Below are positions 9,158 to 19,619 of a stretch of 64,000 bases of DNA, in pieces. Positions within the stretch are counted from its first letter, which is position 1. Every line of letters begins with the position of its first letter. The stretch lies in the NCBI RefSeq assembly GCF_900114765.1, contig NZ_FOUD01000001.1:132003-196002 (forward strand), read 5' to 3'. The notes under the pieces were generated by a model. The model did no database searches. It was not told the origin of the DNA and saw only the letters and a program-made list of their open reading frames with translations. The translations under genes and the position numbers were made by a program. The stretch is from Halopseudomonas pachastrellae. GTDB taxonomy: Bacteria; Pseudomonadota; Gammaproteobacteria; Pseudomonadales; Pseudomonadaceae.

Positions 9158-9972
9158 TGCTAAAGCAACGGGTTATTACCGGCGTTATCCTGGCGATTGT
9201 TGCAATCGCCGGGTTTGTATCCCTGCAGGGGGCCTGGTTTGCCCTGTTCATTGGTGCCATTGTTGCGCTTGCGGCCTGGGAATGGGCGCGGCTGTGCGGT
9301 GAAGCGCGGCAGGGCGGCCGTATCGTCTACGCGGCGACCCTGGGTTTGTTTATGGTTGGCCTGTACCGAGATGCCTGGCCGATCGTCTTCTTTGTTGGCC
9401 CGGCGCTGGTCTGGTGGTGCATGGCTACCGTCATGATTCTGCGCTACCCCAACGGCAGCGGCCTGTGGCGCGGCAGCTTTGTGCGTCAGCTGTTTGGCTT
9501 GCTGATCCTGCTGCCGGCCTGGGCAGGCGTTATCTGGCTCCGGGCTCAGGAGCAGGGGCTGTGGATGCTGCTGGGGCTGGCTGTGCTGGTGTTTGGTGCT
9601 GATATCGGTGCCTACTTTGCCGGCAAGCGCTTTGGTCGCAACAAGCTGCTGCCCAATGTCAGCCCCGGCAAGACGCGCGAGGGGCTGTTTGGCGGCCTGG
9701 TGGTCAGTCTGTCGCTGGCGCTGGCAGCCATGTTGTATCTGGGCTGGGGCGCGTCGGCGATTCTGCTCGGGCTGCTTGGTGCCGCGCTCGTGGTGTTGAT
9801 TTCGGTTGTTGGTGACCTGACCGAAAGCCTGTTCAAGCGCGAAGAAGGCTTGAAAGACAGCAGCAATCTACTGCCGGGTCATGGCGGTGTGCTGGACCGA
9901 ATCGATAGTCTGGCGGCGGCGATTCCCATGTATGTGGCAGCCTGGCTGCTGCTTGGGAGTCATCTGGCGTGA
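9157..9972 (+). CDS. cdsA: Phosphatidate cytidylyltransferase (CDP-diglyceride synthase)
   Basis: Makes CDP-diacylglycerol from CTP and phosphatidate in the inner membrane, the branch point for phospholipids. The 271-aa protein has about eight hydrophobic segments and ends with the family signature [19 protein letters not shown]...[14 protein letters not shown], including the KR/KD residues and the final Asp. Its start overlaps the uppS stop by one base, and its own stop overlaps the GTG start of dxr. Confidence 0.96.
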   Translation: MLKQRVITGVILAIVAIAGFVSLQGAWFALFIGAIVALAAWEWARLCGEARQGGRIVYAATLGLFMVGLYRDAWPIVFFVGPALVWWCMATVMILRYPNGSGLWRGSFVRQLFGLLILLPAWAGVIWLRAQEQGLWMLLGLAVLVFGADIGAYFAGKRFGRNKLLPNVSPGKTREGLFGGLVVSLSLALAAMLYLGWGASAILLGLLGAALVVLISVVGDLTESLFKREEGLKDSSNLLPGHGGVLDRIDSLAAAIPMYVAAWLLLGSHLA

Positions 9973-11165
9973 CCCTGTCGGTTACCGTGCTGGGGGCAAC
10001 CGGCTCTATTGGGGTTAGCACGCTGGATGTGATCGCCCGCCATCCTGAGCGTTACCAGGTTTACGCATTGACTGGCTACAGTCGCATGGCTGAGCTTGCC
10101 GAGCAGTGCCGTCGGTATCGTCCGCAGCGCGCCGTGGTCGCGACAGCGGAGCAGGCGAAAGGTCTGCAGCAGGTGCTGCGCGATGCTGGTCTGTCGACGG
10201 ACGTCAGCTGGGGTGAGCAGGCGCTGTGCGAGGTGGCCTCTGCCAGCGATGTCGATGTGGTAATGGCGGCTATCGTCGGCGCGGCGGGTTTGCGGCCAAC
10301 GCTGGCTGCGGCCCAGGCGGGCAAGCGGGTGTTGCTGGCCAACAAGGAAGCGCTGGTCATGTCTGGCGCCTTGTTCATGCAGGCCGTGCAAGCCTCTGGC
10401 GCCGAGTTGCTGCCCATCGATAGCGAGCACAACGCGATCTTCCAGTGCATGCCGGGCAACTATGCTGACGGTCTCGCACGCGTCGGCGTACGCCGGATTC
10501 TTCTGACTGCCTCGGGCGGTCCTTTCCGTAATTTCTCTCAGGCCCAGCTGGCTGACGTAACGCCTGCGCAGGCCTGCGCCCACCCGAACTGGTCGATGGG
10601 CCAGAAAATATCTGTCGACTCCGCCAGCATGATGAACAAGGGGTTGGAGTTGATTGAGGCCTGCTGGCTGTTTGATGCTCGCCCGGAGCAGGTGGAGGTG
10701 GTGGTGCACCCGCAGAGTGTGGTGCACTCGCTGGTCGATTACGTCGACGGCTCGGTGCTGGCGCAGCTGGGTAATCCGGACATGCGCACGCCCATCGCCC
10801 ACGCATTGGCCTGGCCGGAACGCATCGATTCCGGCGTTAGCGCGCTTGATTTGCTGCTGACCGCTCGTCTGGACTTTGAGGCGCCGGACCCTGTCCGTTT
10901 CCCCTGTCTGCGCCTGGCGCGTGAGGCGGTAGCGGCGGGCGGGACCAGCTGTGCGGTGCTCAATGCCGCCAATGAGGTGGCGGTGCAGGCGTTTCTCGAT
11001 GGCCGAGTGGGCTTTACTGATATCCCTGTTATTATCGAGGACGCTCTGACGCAGTTGCCGGGCGAGCCGGTAATTGATCTGGAGCACATTCTGTCGGCCG
11101 ATCGGCTGGCTCGGGCTCACGCCGAGCGCTGGGTGCGCGCGCGGAGCCTGTCGATCACCTTGTGA
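9969..11165 (+). CDS. dxr: 1-deoxy-D-xylulose 5-phosphate reductoisomerase
   Basis: Second step of the MEP isoprenoid pathway, making MEP from DXP with NADPH. The 398-aa protein shows the NADPH-binding [15 protein letters not shown] at the N-terminus, [10 protein letters not shown], the metal-binding [10 protein letters not shown], and the flexible loop [20 protein letters not shown]. It starts with GTG inside the cdsA stop (GTGA overlap), so translational coupling is likely. ispD of the same pathway lies about 19 kb downstream in the same gene run. Confidence 0.97.
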   Translation: MTLSVTVLGATGSIGVSTLDVIARHPERYQVYALTGYSRMAELAEQCRRYRPQRAVVATAEQAKGLQQVLRDAGLSTDVSWGEQALCEVASASDVDVVMAAIVGAAGLRPTLAAAQAGKRVLLANKEALVMSGALFMQAVQASGAELLPIDSEHNAIFQCMPGNYADGLARVGVRRILLTASGGPFRNFSQAQLADVTPAQACAHPNWSMGQKISVDSASMMNKGLELIEACWLFDARPEQVEVVVHPQSVVHSLVDYVDGSVLAQLGNPDMRTPIAHALAWPERIDSGVSALDLLLTARLDFEAPDPVRFPCLRLAREAVAAGGTSCAVLNAANEVAVQAFLDGRVGFTDIPVIIEDALTQLPGEPVIDLEHILSADRLARAHAERWVRARSLSITL

Positions 11166-11173
11166 GGTACTGA

Positions 11174-12535
11174 ATGGATCTGCTGTCTACGTTGCTGGCC
11201 ACAGTGGTTGCCCTGGGGCTGCTGGTGACCATTCATGAATACGGCCATTTCTGGGTCGCTCGCCGCTGCGGCATCAAGGTGCTGCGCTTCTCCATCGGTT
11301 TTGGGCCTGCGCTGGTGCGCTGGCACGATCGCAAGGGTACCGAATACACCATTTCTGCCATCCCGCTGGGCGGCTACGTCAAAATGCTGGACGAGCGCGA
11401 GGCGCCGGTCCCCGAGCATGAGCTGGACCAGTCCTTCAATCGCAAAACCGTCAAGCAGCGCATCGCGGTGGTTGCAGCCGGGCCCATTGCCAACTTTCTA
11501 CTCGCCATTGTGGCTTTCTGGATTGTCGCCGTGGTGGGTTTCAGCACCGTTGCACCAGTGCTTGGCCCCGTGCCGGCGGGTACTCCGGCGGCGGAGGCGG
11601 GGCTGCACTCCGGGCTGGAGCTCACCGGCGTTGATGGTACGCAGATTCGCAGCTGGCAGGACGTTAACCTGCAGCTGATTCGCCGTCTTGGTGAGAGCGG
11701 CACGCTGGAAGTCACGGCAAAACCTTTTGAAGGTGGCGCCGAGACCCGCTACCAGCTGCGTCTGGATGACTGGCTCAAGGGTGTAGAAGAGCCTGATCCG
11801 ATGGCGGCCCTGGGCTTGACCAGCTGGCAGCCGGAGATTCCGCCGCGTCTTGACCAGGTTGCCAGTGATGGCGCTGCCGCCGAGGCAGGTCTGCAGGCTG
11901 GTGATCTGATTCTGGCTATCGACGGCGAGCCCGTCAGCGACTGGCTGACCGAGGTGGTGCCGATGATTCAGGCCAGCGCGCAACAAACGCTCCAGATTAT
12001 GGTCGAACGCGACGGTGAACAGTTGGAGCTGGCGTTAACGCCGCGCCCTAAAGCAGCCAATCACGTTGTCGTCGGCTATGTCGGTGCCGGTGTTGAAGGG
12101 GTGGAAATGCCCGCCCACATGCAGCGCCAGATAAGTTACAACCCTTTGGTGGCGATACCGGTAGCGGTAACCAAAACCTGGGAAATGACAGCGCTGACGC
12201 TGGACTCGCTGAAGAAAATGCTGACCGGGCTGGTCTCGGCAAAAAACTTGAGTGGCCCGATAACCATTGCTAAAGTGGCGGGCGCCTCGGCCAAGTCGGG
12301 GCTGGAGAGTTTTCTCAGTTTTATCGCGTACTTGAGTATCAGTCTGGGGGTGTTGAACCTTCTGCCGATACCGGTTCTGGATGGCGGCCACCTGGTGTAT
12401 TACGTGGCCGAGTGGATCAGGGGCAAGCCTCTTTCCGAGCGAATTCAGACATGGGGGCTGCAGATCGGGTTAAGCCTGATTGTTGGCGTCATGCTGTTTG
12501 CCATTTATAACGATATCAGCCGCCTTGGTGGCTGA
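11174..12535 (+). CDS. rseP: Site-2 intramembrane zinc metalloprotease RseP
   Basis: Inner-membrane protease that performs the second cut of the anti-sigma factor (RseA/MucA) in the sigmaE/AlgU envelope stress response. The 453-aa protein has the zinc motif HEYGH (residues 21-25) in its first membrane segment, two tandem PDZ domains (roughly 115-220 and 225-310), and the third ligand motif NLLPIPVLDGGHL in a late membrane segment. It sits 8 bp after dxr and directly before bamA, the usual place, which links stress sensing to outer-membrane assembly. Confidence 0.96.
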   Translation: MDLLSTLLATVVALGLLVTIHEYGHFWVARRCGIKVLRFSIGFGPALVRWHDRKGTEYTISAIPLGGYVKMLDEREAPVPEHELDQSFNRKTVKQRIAVVAAGPIANFLLAIVAFWIVAVVGFSTVAPVLGPVPAGTPAAEAGLHSGLELTGVDGTQIRSWQDVNLQLIRRLGESGTLEVTAKPFEGGAETRYQLRLDDWLKGVEEPDPMAALGLTSWQPEIPPRLDQVASDGAAAEAGLQAGDLILAIDGEPVSDWLTEVVPMIQASAQQTLQIMVERDGEQLELALTPRPKAANHVVVGYVGAGVEGVEMPAHMQRQISYNPLVAIPVAVTKTWEMTALTLDSLKKMLTGLVSAKNLSGPITIAKVAGASAKSGLESFLSFIAYLSISLGVLNLLPIPVLDGGHLVYYVAEWIRGKPLSERIQTWGLQIGLSLIVGVMLFAIYNDISRLGG

Positions 12536-12608
12536 CGCGTGCACTGCCTGAATACGAGCTGCCAGCGTGCAGATTAAGATTACAATCAGCTGACTCAGAA
12601 CGGATTTC

Positions 12609-14960
12609 ATGAAACGTTACCTATTGCCTGCGCTGTTCTCGATGTTTATGGCGCAGGGCGCTCTTGCCGATGCCTTCCAGATTTCCGATATCCGCGTCAA
12701 CGGCCTGCAGAGGGTGTCTGCCGGTAGCGTGTTCACCTCGCTGCCCCTGAATATTGGTGACGAGGTGGACGACCAGGAGCTGGTCGAGGCGACCCGCTCC
12801 CTGTTCCGCACCGGTTTCTTCCAGGACATCCAGTTGGGCCGTGATGGCAACGTGCTGGTCATCAACGTGGTCGAGCGTCCTTCCATCTCTTCCATCGAGC
12901 TTGAAGGCAACAAGGCAATCAAGAGCGAAGATCTGCTGACGGGGCTGAGTGCCGCCGGTCTGGCCGAGGGCGAGATCTTCCAGCGCGCTACGCTGGAAGG
13001 CGTGCGTAACGAGCTGCTGCGTCAGTACGTGTCGCAGGGTCGCTACTCTGCCGATATCGAAACTCAGGTGATTCCGGAGCCGCGCAACCGTGTTGCGCTG
13101 AAAATCGTCATCGACGAGGGCTCTGTCGCCGCTATCTCGCATATCAACGTGGTGGGTAATACCGTCTTCCCGAACGAAGACCTGGTCGACCTGTTCGAGC
13201 TGAAGACCAGCGGCTGGTTGTCCTTCCTGCGCAACGATGACAAGTATTCGCGTGAGAAGCTGGCCGGTGACCTGGAGCGCCTGCGTTCCTACTACCTGGA
13301 CCGCGGCTACATCAACATGGATGTGGCATCGACCCAGGTATCCATTACTCCGGACAAGAAACACGTCTACATCACCGTCAACGTTGATGAGGGTGAGCGC
13401 TACAGCATTCGTGATGTCAGCCTGTCGGGTGACCTGATCGTCGACGAGGCAGAAGTGCGCCGTCTGATGCTGGTCGAGCCGGGCCAGATCTTTTCTCGCC
13501 AGGTAATGACCTCCACGTCTGATCTGATCAGTCGCCGCCTGGGTAACGAGGGCTACACCTTTGCCAGCGTCAACGGCATCCCGGAAATCCATGAAGACGA
13601 CAAGACTGTGTCGGTCACCTTCTACGTCGATCCCGGCAAGCGTGCCTACGTCAATCGCATCAACTTCCGTGGCAACACCAAGACCGAAGATCAGGTGCTG
13701 CGACGTGAGATGCGCCAGATGGAAGGTGGCTGGGCCTCTACCTATCTGATTGATCAGTCCAAGACACGCCTTGAGCGTCTGGGCTTCTTCAAGGAAGTTA
13801 ACGTCGAGACCGTGCCGGTGCCCGGCGCCGATGATCTGATCGACGTGAACTACGCGGTAGAAGAGCAGCCTTCCGGCTCGGTAACCGCCAGCCTCGGTTT
13901 CTCCCAGAGCTCGGGTATCATCCTGGGCGGCTCGATCAGCCAGAACAACTTCTTTGGTACCGGTAACCGCGTCAGCATCGGTGCCAACCGCTCCGACTAC
14001 CAGACGTCGCTGTCCTTCGGCTTTATGGACCCCTATTTCACCGTTGACGGTCTGAGCCTTGGCTACAACGCCTTCTATCGCACCACTGACTACGATGAGC
14101 TGGACGTTGACGTTACCAGCTACGCCGTGGACTCCTACGGTGCCGGCTTCAACTTCGGCTACCCGATCAGCGATACCTCGCGCATCTCCTTTGGTATGAG
14201 CGCGCAGCACGACAAGATCAAGAGCGGTGTCTATACCGTGCAGGAAATCCTGGATTTCCTTGACAGCGAAGGCGACAATTTCACCAACCTGTTCTTTGAT
14301 ACTTCCTGGTCGCAGAGCACGCTGAACCGCGGTGTCTTCCCTGACCGTGGTTACTCGCAGAATGTGTCCTGGCATGTGACCGTGCCGGGCAGCGATCTGG
14401 AGTTCTACACCCTGGACTATAAGGCGCAGCGCTTCTTCCCGATGAGCGAAGACCTGACCCTGCGTCTGCACACCGACCTGGGCTTTGGTCGCGGGCTGGG
14501 TGGCACCGACCAGATGCCGTTCTATGAGCATTACTATGCCGGTGGTATCGGCTCGGTACGCGGCTTCGAGGACGGCACCCTGGGCCCGAAGAGTACGCCT
14601 AACGCCGCCGACCCGGATCAGGACTCGCTGCCCTTCGGCGGTAACATCAAGATCACCGGTGGCGCTGAAGTGGTATTCCCTGCGCCTTTCGTGAAGGACC
14701 AGCGTTCGCTGCGGACCGCTCTGTTCTTCGATGTGGGTAACGTATACGATACCCAGTGCACGCGGAAGACGACCGTTGAGGGCGACAAGAACCCGGGTTG
14801 TGGTGAAGTTGACCTTGGCGAGTTGCGCTACAGTGTCGGCGTGGGTCTGTCCTGGCTGACCGCGCTGGGCCCGCTGGGCTTCAGTTTGGCCATGCCGCTG
14901 AACAGCGACTCGGCTGATGACACCCAGGTGTTCCAGTTCACCCTTGGTCAGAGTTTCTGA
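12609..14960 (+). CDS. bamA: Outer membrane protein assembly factor BamA
   Basis: Core of the BAM complex that folds beta-barrel proteins into the outer membrane. The 783-aa precursor has a signal peptide with cleavage likely after GALADA, five POTRA repeats (about residues 22-345), and an Omp85 barrel carrying the loop-6 motif SVRGFEDGTLGP and the terminal beta-signal ending in Phe (TLGQSF). It lies 73 bp after rseP and upstream of skp, which supplies a chaperone for its clients. A Cys pair (near 717 and 727) sits in a late barrel loop. Confidence 0.97.
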   Translation: MKRYLLPALFSMFMAQGALADAFQISDIRVNGLQRVSAGSVFTSLPLNIGDEVDDQELVEATRSLFRTGFFQDIQLGRDGNVLVINVVERPSISSIELEGNKAIKSEDLLTGLSAAGLAEGEIFQRATLEGVRNELLRQYVSQGRYSADIETQVIPEPRNRVALKIVIDEGSVAAISHINVVGNTVFPNEDLVDLFELKTSGWLSFLRNDDKYSREKLAGDLERLRSYYLDRGYINMDVASTQVSITPDKKHVYITVNVDEGERYSIRDVSLSGDLIVDEAEVRRLMLVEPGQIFSRQVMTSTSDLISRRLGNEGYTFASVNGIPEIHEDDKTVSVTFYVDPGKRAYVNRINFRGNTKTEDQVLRREMRQMEGGWASTYLIDQSKTRLERLGFFKEVNVETVPVPGADDLIDVNYAVEEQPSGSVTASLGFSQSSGIILGGSISQNNFFGTGNRVSIGANRSDYQTSLSFGFMDPYFTVDGLSLGYNAFYRTTDYDELDVDVTSYAVDSYGAGFNFGYPISDTSRISFGMSAQHDKIKSGVYTVQEILDFLDSEGDNFTNLFFDTSWSQSTLNRGVFPDRGYSQNVSWHVTVPGSDLEFYTLDYKAQRFFPMSEDLTLRLHTDLGFGRGLGGTDQMPFYEHYYAGGIGSVRGFEDGTLGPKSTPNAADPDQDSLPFGGNIKITGGAEVVFPAPFVKDQRSLRTALFFDVGNVYDTQCTRKTTVEGDKNPGCGEVDLGELRYSVGVGLSWLTALGPLGFSLAMPLNSDSADDTQVFQFTLGQSF

Positions 14961-15004
14961 CGCAATCCAAACACTATCGAGCAATCGTAATCAGGAGTAT
15001 CAGA

Positions 15005-15511
15005 GTGGGTAAGTTTACGCGTGTGGCAGTGATGTCACTGCTGGCCATGGCCAGCTTCCAGGTGTCCGCCGAGATGAAGATCGCTGTTCTCGACTATCAA
15101 ATGGCGTTGCTGGAATCCGACGCGGCCAAGAAGTACTCCGTTGATGCTGAGCAGCAGTTTGGCTCGCAGTTGCAGCGAGTGAAGAACCTGGAAGCCGAAG
15201 CCAAGCGCCTGCAAGAGCGTCTGCAGCGCGATGGTGAGCAGCTGAGCCAAAGTGAGGCGGAGAAGCTGGATCTGGAGTTCCGTCAGAAGGCCCGTGAGTT
15301 TCAGGTTGCCTCGCGCGAGCTGAACGAAGCCAAGGCTCAGTCTGATCGCCAGATGCTCGAGGCTCTCAAGCCCAAGCTGGATGCGGCGGTAGAAGCTGTA
15401 CTGAACGCCGGCGAATATGACCTGGTGCTGGATCGTGGCGGCGTTGTTGACGTCAAGCCGCAGTTCGATATTACCCGCCAGGTTATCGAGCGCCTGAACA
15501 GCAGCCGCTGA
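15005..15511 (+). CDS. skp: Periplasmic chaperone Skp/OmpH
   Basis: Holdase that carries unfolded outer-membrane proteins through the periplasm to BamA. The 168-aa precursor has a signal peptide (basic MGKFTR, hydrophobic core, cleavage likely after FQVSA) and a long charged, coiled-coil-prone middle (about 45-130), as in the tentacle-shaped Skp trimer. Translation probably begins at GTG 15005, which supplies the basic n-region and has CAGGAG 8-9 bp upstream; the next ATG (residue 10) would lose it. The stop overlaps the lpxD start (TGATG). Confidence 0.93.
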   Translation: MGKFTRVAVMSLLAMASFQVSAEMKIAVLDYQMALLESDAAKKYSVDAEQQFGSQLQRVKNLEAEAKRLQERLQRDGEQLSQSEAEKLDLEFRQKAREFQVASRELNEAKAQSDRQMLEALKPKLDAAVEAVLNAGEYDLVLDRGGVVDVKPQFDITRQVIERLNSSR

Positions 15512-16572
15512 TGAGCGCTGTTCAATCTCTGTCCCTTGCGCGCCTGGCTGAAGAGCTCGGCGCGCAACTCGTTGGGGACCCGCAAACCGAGATCACCGGT
15601 CTGGCCACCCTGCAGGATGCCGGTCCGGGTCAGTTGGCGTTTCTGGCCAACGCTCAGTATCGCAAGTACCTGACGGAAAGCCGCGCCAGTGCGGTGCTGC
15701 TGACCGAGCAGGATGCGCAAGGCTTTTCCGGTAACGCGCTGATCGTTGCCGACCCGTATCTCACCTATGCCCGGTTGTCCCACCGCTTTGATCGCAAGCC
15801 GCAAGCCAGCGCCGGTATTCACCCCAGCGCTGTGGTAGCCGCCGATGCCCAGATTGACGCCAGTGCCAGCATCGGCCCAGGCGCGGTGATCGAGCAGGGC
15901 GCTGTGATTGCAGCCGGTGTCAGTGTTGGAGCCCAGTGCTTTGTTGGCGCTCGCTCACGTATTGGCGCCGGTGGTTGGCTGGCGCCACGCGTGACCCTGT
16001 ATCACGACGTCACTATCGGTGAGCGCGTGGTCGTTCAATCGGGTGCAGTCATCGGCTCTGAAGGTTTCGGGTTCGCCAATCAGGGCGGCACCTGGCAGAA
16101 AATCGCCCAGATTGGCGGCGTGCGCATTGGCGATGATGTCGAGATTGGCGCCAACACCACCATCGACCGTGGTGCGCTGGCCGATACCGTGATTGGCAAT
16201 GGCGTCAAACTGGACAACCAGATTCAGATTGCGCACAACGTACAGATTGGTGACCACACTGCCATGGCGGCCTGTGTCGGCATTTCCGGCAGTACCCGTA
16301 TCGGCAAGCACTGCATGATTGCGGGCGGCGTCGGCATGGTCGGTCATATCGAGGTGTGCGATAACGTGTTCGTCAGTGGCATGACCATGGTGACCCGCTC
16401 GATTACCGAGCCGGGCGCCTATTCATCCGGTACGGCCATGCAGCCGGCCGGTGACTGGAAGAAGAGTGCGGCTCGTATTCGCCAGCTCGATGGCATGGCC
16501 AAACGTCTCCAGCAGCTTGAGAAACAACTCGAACAGGTGACTCAGGCGTCTTCTGACTCATCAAACGCCTGA
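15511..16572 (+). CDS. lpxD: UDP-3-O-(3-hydroxyacyl)glucosamine N-acyltransferase LpxD
   Basis: Third lipid A enzyme: adds a second 3-hydroxyacyl chain from ACP to UDP-3-O-acyl-glucosamine. The 353-aa protein has an N-terminal uridine-binding domain (about 1-100), a left-handed beta-helix of hexapeptide repeats (about 105-315), the catalytic His in the [14 protein letters not shown] region, and a C-terminal helix. The start codon overlaps the skp stop. A terminator-like hairpin follows before fabZ. Confidence 0.97.
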   Translation: MSAVQSLSLARLAEELGAQLVGDPQTEITGLATLQDAGPGQLAFLANAQYRKYLTESRASAVLLTEQDAQGFSGNALIVADPYLTYARLSHRFDRKPQASAGIHPSAVVAADAQIDASASIGPGAVIEQGAVIAAGVSVGAQCFVGARSRIGAGGWLAPRVTLYHDVTIGERVVVQSGAVIGSEGFGFANQGGTWQKIAQIGGVRIGDDVEIGANTTIDRGALADTVIGNGVKLDNQIQIAHNVQIGDHTAMAACVGISGSTRIGKHCMIAGGVGMVGHIEVCDNVFVSGMTMVTRSITEPGAYSSGTAMQPAGDWKKSAARIRQLDGMAKRLQQLEKQLEQVTQASSDSSNA

Positions 16573-16574
16573 CC

Positions 16575-16605
16575 GGCGCCCCGCATGGGGCGCCTTTATT
16601 ATTTT
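16575..16605 (+). terminator. Terminator or attenuator between lpxD and fabZ
   Basis: GGCGCCCC (16575-16582), loop GCAT, GGGGCGCC (16587-16594), then TTTATTATTTT. The perfect 8-bp GC stem is strong, but the T-tract is interrupted by A. It lies inside an otherwise continuous gene cluster, so partial termination or mRNA 3'-end protection is more likely than a full stop. Confidence 0.62.
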
Positions 16606-16623
16606 CAGCAAGGCCAGCAATCC

Positions 16624-17061
16624 ATGGATATCAACGAAATCAAAGAGTACCTGCCCCACCGTTACCCCTTCCTGCTGGTGGACCGGGTGCTGGAGCTGGA
16701 TCTTGAGAACAAGCAGATTCGTGCCTACAAGAATGTCTCGGTCAACGAGCCTTTTTTCAACGGCCACTTCCCGCAGCACCCGATCATGCCGGGCGTGCTG
16801 ATCATCGAGGCCATGGCCCAGGCCGCTGGCCTGCTGGGCTTCAAGATGATGGGCGTCAAGCCGGCAGACGGCACCCTGTATTACTTTGTCGGCTCCGACA
16901 AGCTGCGCTTCCGTCAACCGGTGGTACCGGGCGATCAACTGCAGCTGGAAGCGACCTACCTGAGCGACAAGCGTGGCATCTGGAAATTTGCCTGCCGTGC
17001 TACTGTGGATGGTAAGGAAGCCTGCTCGGCCGAGATCATTTGTGCGGAACGCAAAATATGA
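16624..17061 (+). CDS. fabZ: 3-hydroxyacyl-[acyl-carrier-protein] dehydratase FabZ
   Basis: Hot-dog-fold dehydratase acting on 3-hydroxyacyl-ACPs in fatty acid elongation; it competes with LpxA/LpxD for 3-hydroxyacyl-ACP, which explains its place between them. The 145-aa protein begins [20 protein letters not shown] and has the catalytic His in [14 protein letters not shown] and Glu in [11 protein letters not shown] 16624 is the start; an in-frame ATG at 16585 lies within the preceding hairpin and adds unrelated residues. Its stop overlaps the lpxA start (ATGA). Confidence 0.97.
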   Translation: MDINEIKEYLPHRYPFLLVDRVLELDLENKQIRAYKNVSVNEPFFNGHFPQHPIMPGVLIIEAMAQAAGLLGFKMMGVKPADGTLYYFVGSDKLRFRQPVVPGDQLQLEATYLSDKRGIWKFACRATVDGKEACSAEIICAERKI

Positions 17062-17834
17062 GTCGTATTCACCCTCTGGCGATTGTTGACCCCGCAGCGC
17101 GGCTGGCCGATGACGTCGAGGTGGGTCCCTGGAGTTTGATCGGCCCGGACGTCGAAATCGGCGCCGGCAGCCGTATTGCCTCGCACGTGGTCATCAAGGG
17201 GCCCACCACCATCGGTCGCAATAACCGGATTTTCCAGTTTGCCTCGGTGGGTGAGGAGTGTCAGGACAAGAAGTACAACGGTGAGCCAACCAAGCTGGTG
17301 ATCGGTGACAACAACGTCATCCGTGAAGGCTGCACCCTGCACCGCGGTACCGTGCAGGATGAAGGCATCACCCGTATCGGCAGCAACAACCTGCTGATGG
17401 CCTATGTACATGTGGCGCACGACTGTGTCGTTGGCGACAACATCATCATGGCCAACAATGCGACCATCGCCGGCCACGTGCACATTGGTGATGGTGCCAT
17501 CCTCGGTGGCTACACCACCGTGCACCAGTTCTGCCACATCGGCCCCTTTGCCATGAGTGCGGCCAACAGCGCCGTGTTCAAGGATATTCCGGCCTTTGTG
17601 ATGGTGGGTGGTAACCCCGCCAGCGCCCATGGCATGAACTTCGAAGGTATGCGTCGCCGTGGCTATTCTGCCGAGCTGGTCAGTGCGCTGCGCCGTGCCT
17701 ACAAGGTGGTCTACCGTCAGGGTCTGACCACCGCCCAGGCTATGGCCGAGCTGGCCGAAGCGGCAGAGCAGTTCCCTGAAGTGGCGTTGTACTGCACGTC
17801 CATCAGCGAGTCGACCCGCGGCATTACCCGCTGA
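17058..17834 (+). CDS. lpxA: UDP-N-acetylglucosamine O-acyltransferase LpxA
   Basis: First lipid A enzyme: moves a 3-hydroxyacyl chain from ACP to the 3-OH of UDP-GlcNAc. The 258-aa protein begins [14 protein letters not shown], has about nine turns of hexapeptide left-handed beta-helix with the catalytic His in [12 protein letters not shown], and a helical C-terminal domain (from about 195). ATG 17058 overlaps the fabZ stop; starting earlier would intrude further into fabZ. lpxB follows after 1 bp. Confidence 0.97.
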   Translation: MSRIHPLAIVDPAARLADDVEVGPWSLIGPDVEIGAGSRIASHVVIKGPTTIGRNNRIFQFASVGEECQDKKYNGEPTKLVIGDNNVIREGCTLHRGTVQDEGITRIGSNNLLMAYVHVAHDCVVGDNIIMANNATIAGHVHIGDGAILGGYTTVHQFCHIGPFAMSAANSAVFKDIPAFVMVGGNPASAHGMNFEGMRRRGYSAELVSALRRAYKVVYRQGLTTAQAMAELAEAAEQFPEVALYCTSISESTRGITR

Positions 17835-17835
17835 C

Positions 17836-19017
17836 ATGTCTGGTATCACGCAGCCTCGTTCGGAAAAGTCCCTTTGTATCGCGCTGGTCGCCGGTGAGGC
17901 GTCCGGCGATACGCTGGGCGCTGGCCTGATCGCCGCGCTGAAACAGCGCTTTCCCAATGCACGTTTTATCGGTATCGGCGGCCCGCGCATGCTGGCCGAG
18001 GGCATGCAGACGCGCGTGCCGATGGAGCGGTTGTCGGTCATGGGCCTGATTGAGGTGCTCGGACGCCTGCGCGAGTTGCTGCGCATTCGCCGCGAGCTGG
18101 TTGAATACCTCACGCAGGAGCAGCCGGACGTGTTTATCGGCATCGACGCGCCGGATTTCACCCTGGGGGTAGAGCAGCGCCTGCGCGATGTGGGTATTCC
18201 CACCGTGCATTACGTCAGTCCGTCGGTTTGGGCCTGGCGTGAAAAGCGCGTGCTGAGCATTGCCCAATCTACCGATCTGATGCTGACCCTGTTCCCCTTC
18301 GAGGAAGAGGTGTATCGCCGCCATGGTGTGGCTGTGCGCTGTGTCGGTCACACACTGGCTGACCGCATTGCGCTCGAGCCGGACCGCGCCGCTGCGCGCC
18401 AGACGCTCGGCGTTAAGCCGGATGCCCGTGTGCTGGCCTTGTTGCCTGGCAGCCGCAACGGCGAGTTGCGCAAGCTGGGGCGCGTCTTTCTTGAGACCGC
18501 CGCCTGGTGCCTTGAACGTGAACCGGACCTGCAGTTCATCATGCCGTGCGCCAGCCCTGAGCGCCGTCAGCAGATGGAAGCGATTATGGCCGAGGCTGGC
18601 CTGGAGCTGCCGCTGACGCTCTATGACGGTCAGGCTCACGAGGTTCTCGCCGCCTGTGACGCGGTGTTGATCGCCTCCGGCACCGCGACCCTTGAGGCCA
18701 TGCTGTTCAAGCGCCCGATGGTGGTGGCGTACCGCATGGCCGGGCTCACTTTCCGTATTCTCAAACGCCTGGTCAAGGTGGGGCATGTGTCGTTGCCCAA
18801 CCTGCTGGCCGGTCGTGAGGTGGCGCCCGAGTTTCTGCAGGACGCTGCCACCCCTGAGGCCATGGGCCCGGCGCTGCTTGAGCGGTTGCTGCCAACGGCC
18901 GAGCGGGTGGAAACCGAGCAAACATTCCTCGAATTGCACCAGATGCTGCGCCGTGATGCCGATCAAAGCGCCGCCGAGGCTGTTGCCGAGCTGCTGGATG
19001 CACGAGGCAAGCTGTGA
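17836..19017 (+). CDS. lpxB: Lipid-A-disaccharide synthase LpxB
   Basis: Peripheral membrane glycosyltransferase (GT-B fold, GT19) joining UDP-2,3-diacylglucosamine and lipid X. The 393-aa protein has the N-terminal [15 protein letters not shown] motif, [33 protein letters not shown] and the C-terminal [10 protein letters not shown] donor-binding region. It begins 1 bp after lpxA, and its stop TGA lies within the GTG start of rnhB. It is about 10 residues longer at the N-terminus than E. coli LpxB, with no effect on recognised motifs. Confidence 0.97.
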   Translation: MSGITQPRSEKSLCIALVAGEASGDTLGAGLIAALKQRFPNARFIGIGGPRMLAEGMQTRVPMERLSVMGLIEVLGRLRELLRIRRELVEYLTQEQPDVFIGIDAPDFTLGVEQRLRDVGIPTVHYVSPSVWAWREKRVLSIAQSTDLMLTLFPFEEEVYRRHGVAVRCVGHTLADRIALEPDRAAARQTLGVKPDARVLALLPGSRNGELRKLGRVFLETAAWCLEREPDLQFIMPCASPERRQQMEAIMAEAGLELPLTLYDGQAHEVLAACDAVLIASGTATLEAMLFKRPMVVAYRMAGLTFRILKRLVKVGHVSLPNLLAGREVAPEFLQDAATPEAMGPALLERLLPTAERVETEQTFLELHQMLRRDADQSAAEAVAELLDARGKL

Positions 19018-19619
19018 GCCAGTTGCTTATGGACTGGGCAACGCCAGCTGATAATGAGCTGGTTGCCGGGGTCGACGAGGTAGGGCGTGGCCCGCTGTGC
19101 GGCGCCGTGGTTACCGCTGCGGTAATCCTTGACCCGGCCCGGCCAATTGAGGGGCTCAACGACTCCAAGAAGCTGACCGAAGCGCGCCGCGAGGCGTTGT
19201 TTCCGCTGATTCAGGAGCGTGCGCTGGCCTGGTGTATTGCCCGCGCCGAGGTGGAAGAAATCGACCGCCTGAATATCCTGCACGCAACCATGCTGGCCAT
19301 GCAGCGCGCGGTAGCCGGGCTGCATATTCAGCCTGACCTCGTTCTGGTTGACGGCAATCGCTGTCCCGCGTTGCCAATGCGCAGTGAGCCGGTGGTCAAG
19401 GGCGATAGCCGTGTACCGGCCATCGCCGCTGCGTCCATTCTTGCCAAGGTTGCCCGTGACCGGGAAATGCTCGCGCTGGACCAGCAGTACCCCGGCTATG
19501 GCATTGCCGGCCACAAGGGCTACCCCACGCCGGTACACCTGGCCGCACTGCGCGAGCTGGGCGCTACTCCTATTCATCGCCGTTCATTCGGCCCGGTGCG
19601 CAAGGCGCTGGAACAGTAA
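19014..19619 (+). CDS. rnhB: Ribonuclease HII
   Basis: Cuts RNA in RNA/DNA hybrids, including single ribonucleotides in DNA. The 201-aa protein has [17 protein letters not shown] (Asp and Glu of the DEDD site), [20 protein letters not shown] (third Asp) and a later metal Asp in VARDREM. The GTG start at 19014 overlaps the lpxB stop; ATG 19029 is a possible alternative. A MITE-like inverted-repeat element begins at the stop codon, so the 3' end of this gene is the boundary of that insertion. Confidence 0.96.
   Translation: MSQLLMDWATPADNELVAGVDEVGRGPLCGAVVTAAVILDPARPIEGLNDSKKLTEARREALFPLIQERALAWCIARAEVEEIDRLNILHATMLAMQRAVAGLHIQPDLVLVDGNRCPALPMRSEPVVKGDSRVPAIAAASILAKVARDREMLALDQQYPGYGIAGHKGYPTPVHLAALRELGATPIHRRSFGPVRKALEQ

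Noticed and set aside
12621-14984. 787-codon open frame on the minus strand opposite bamA
   Set aside because: It mirrors bamA almost end to end and has no recognisable domains; long antisense frames are expected opposite GC-rich genes with strong third-position bias.
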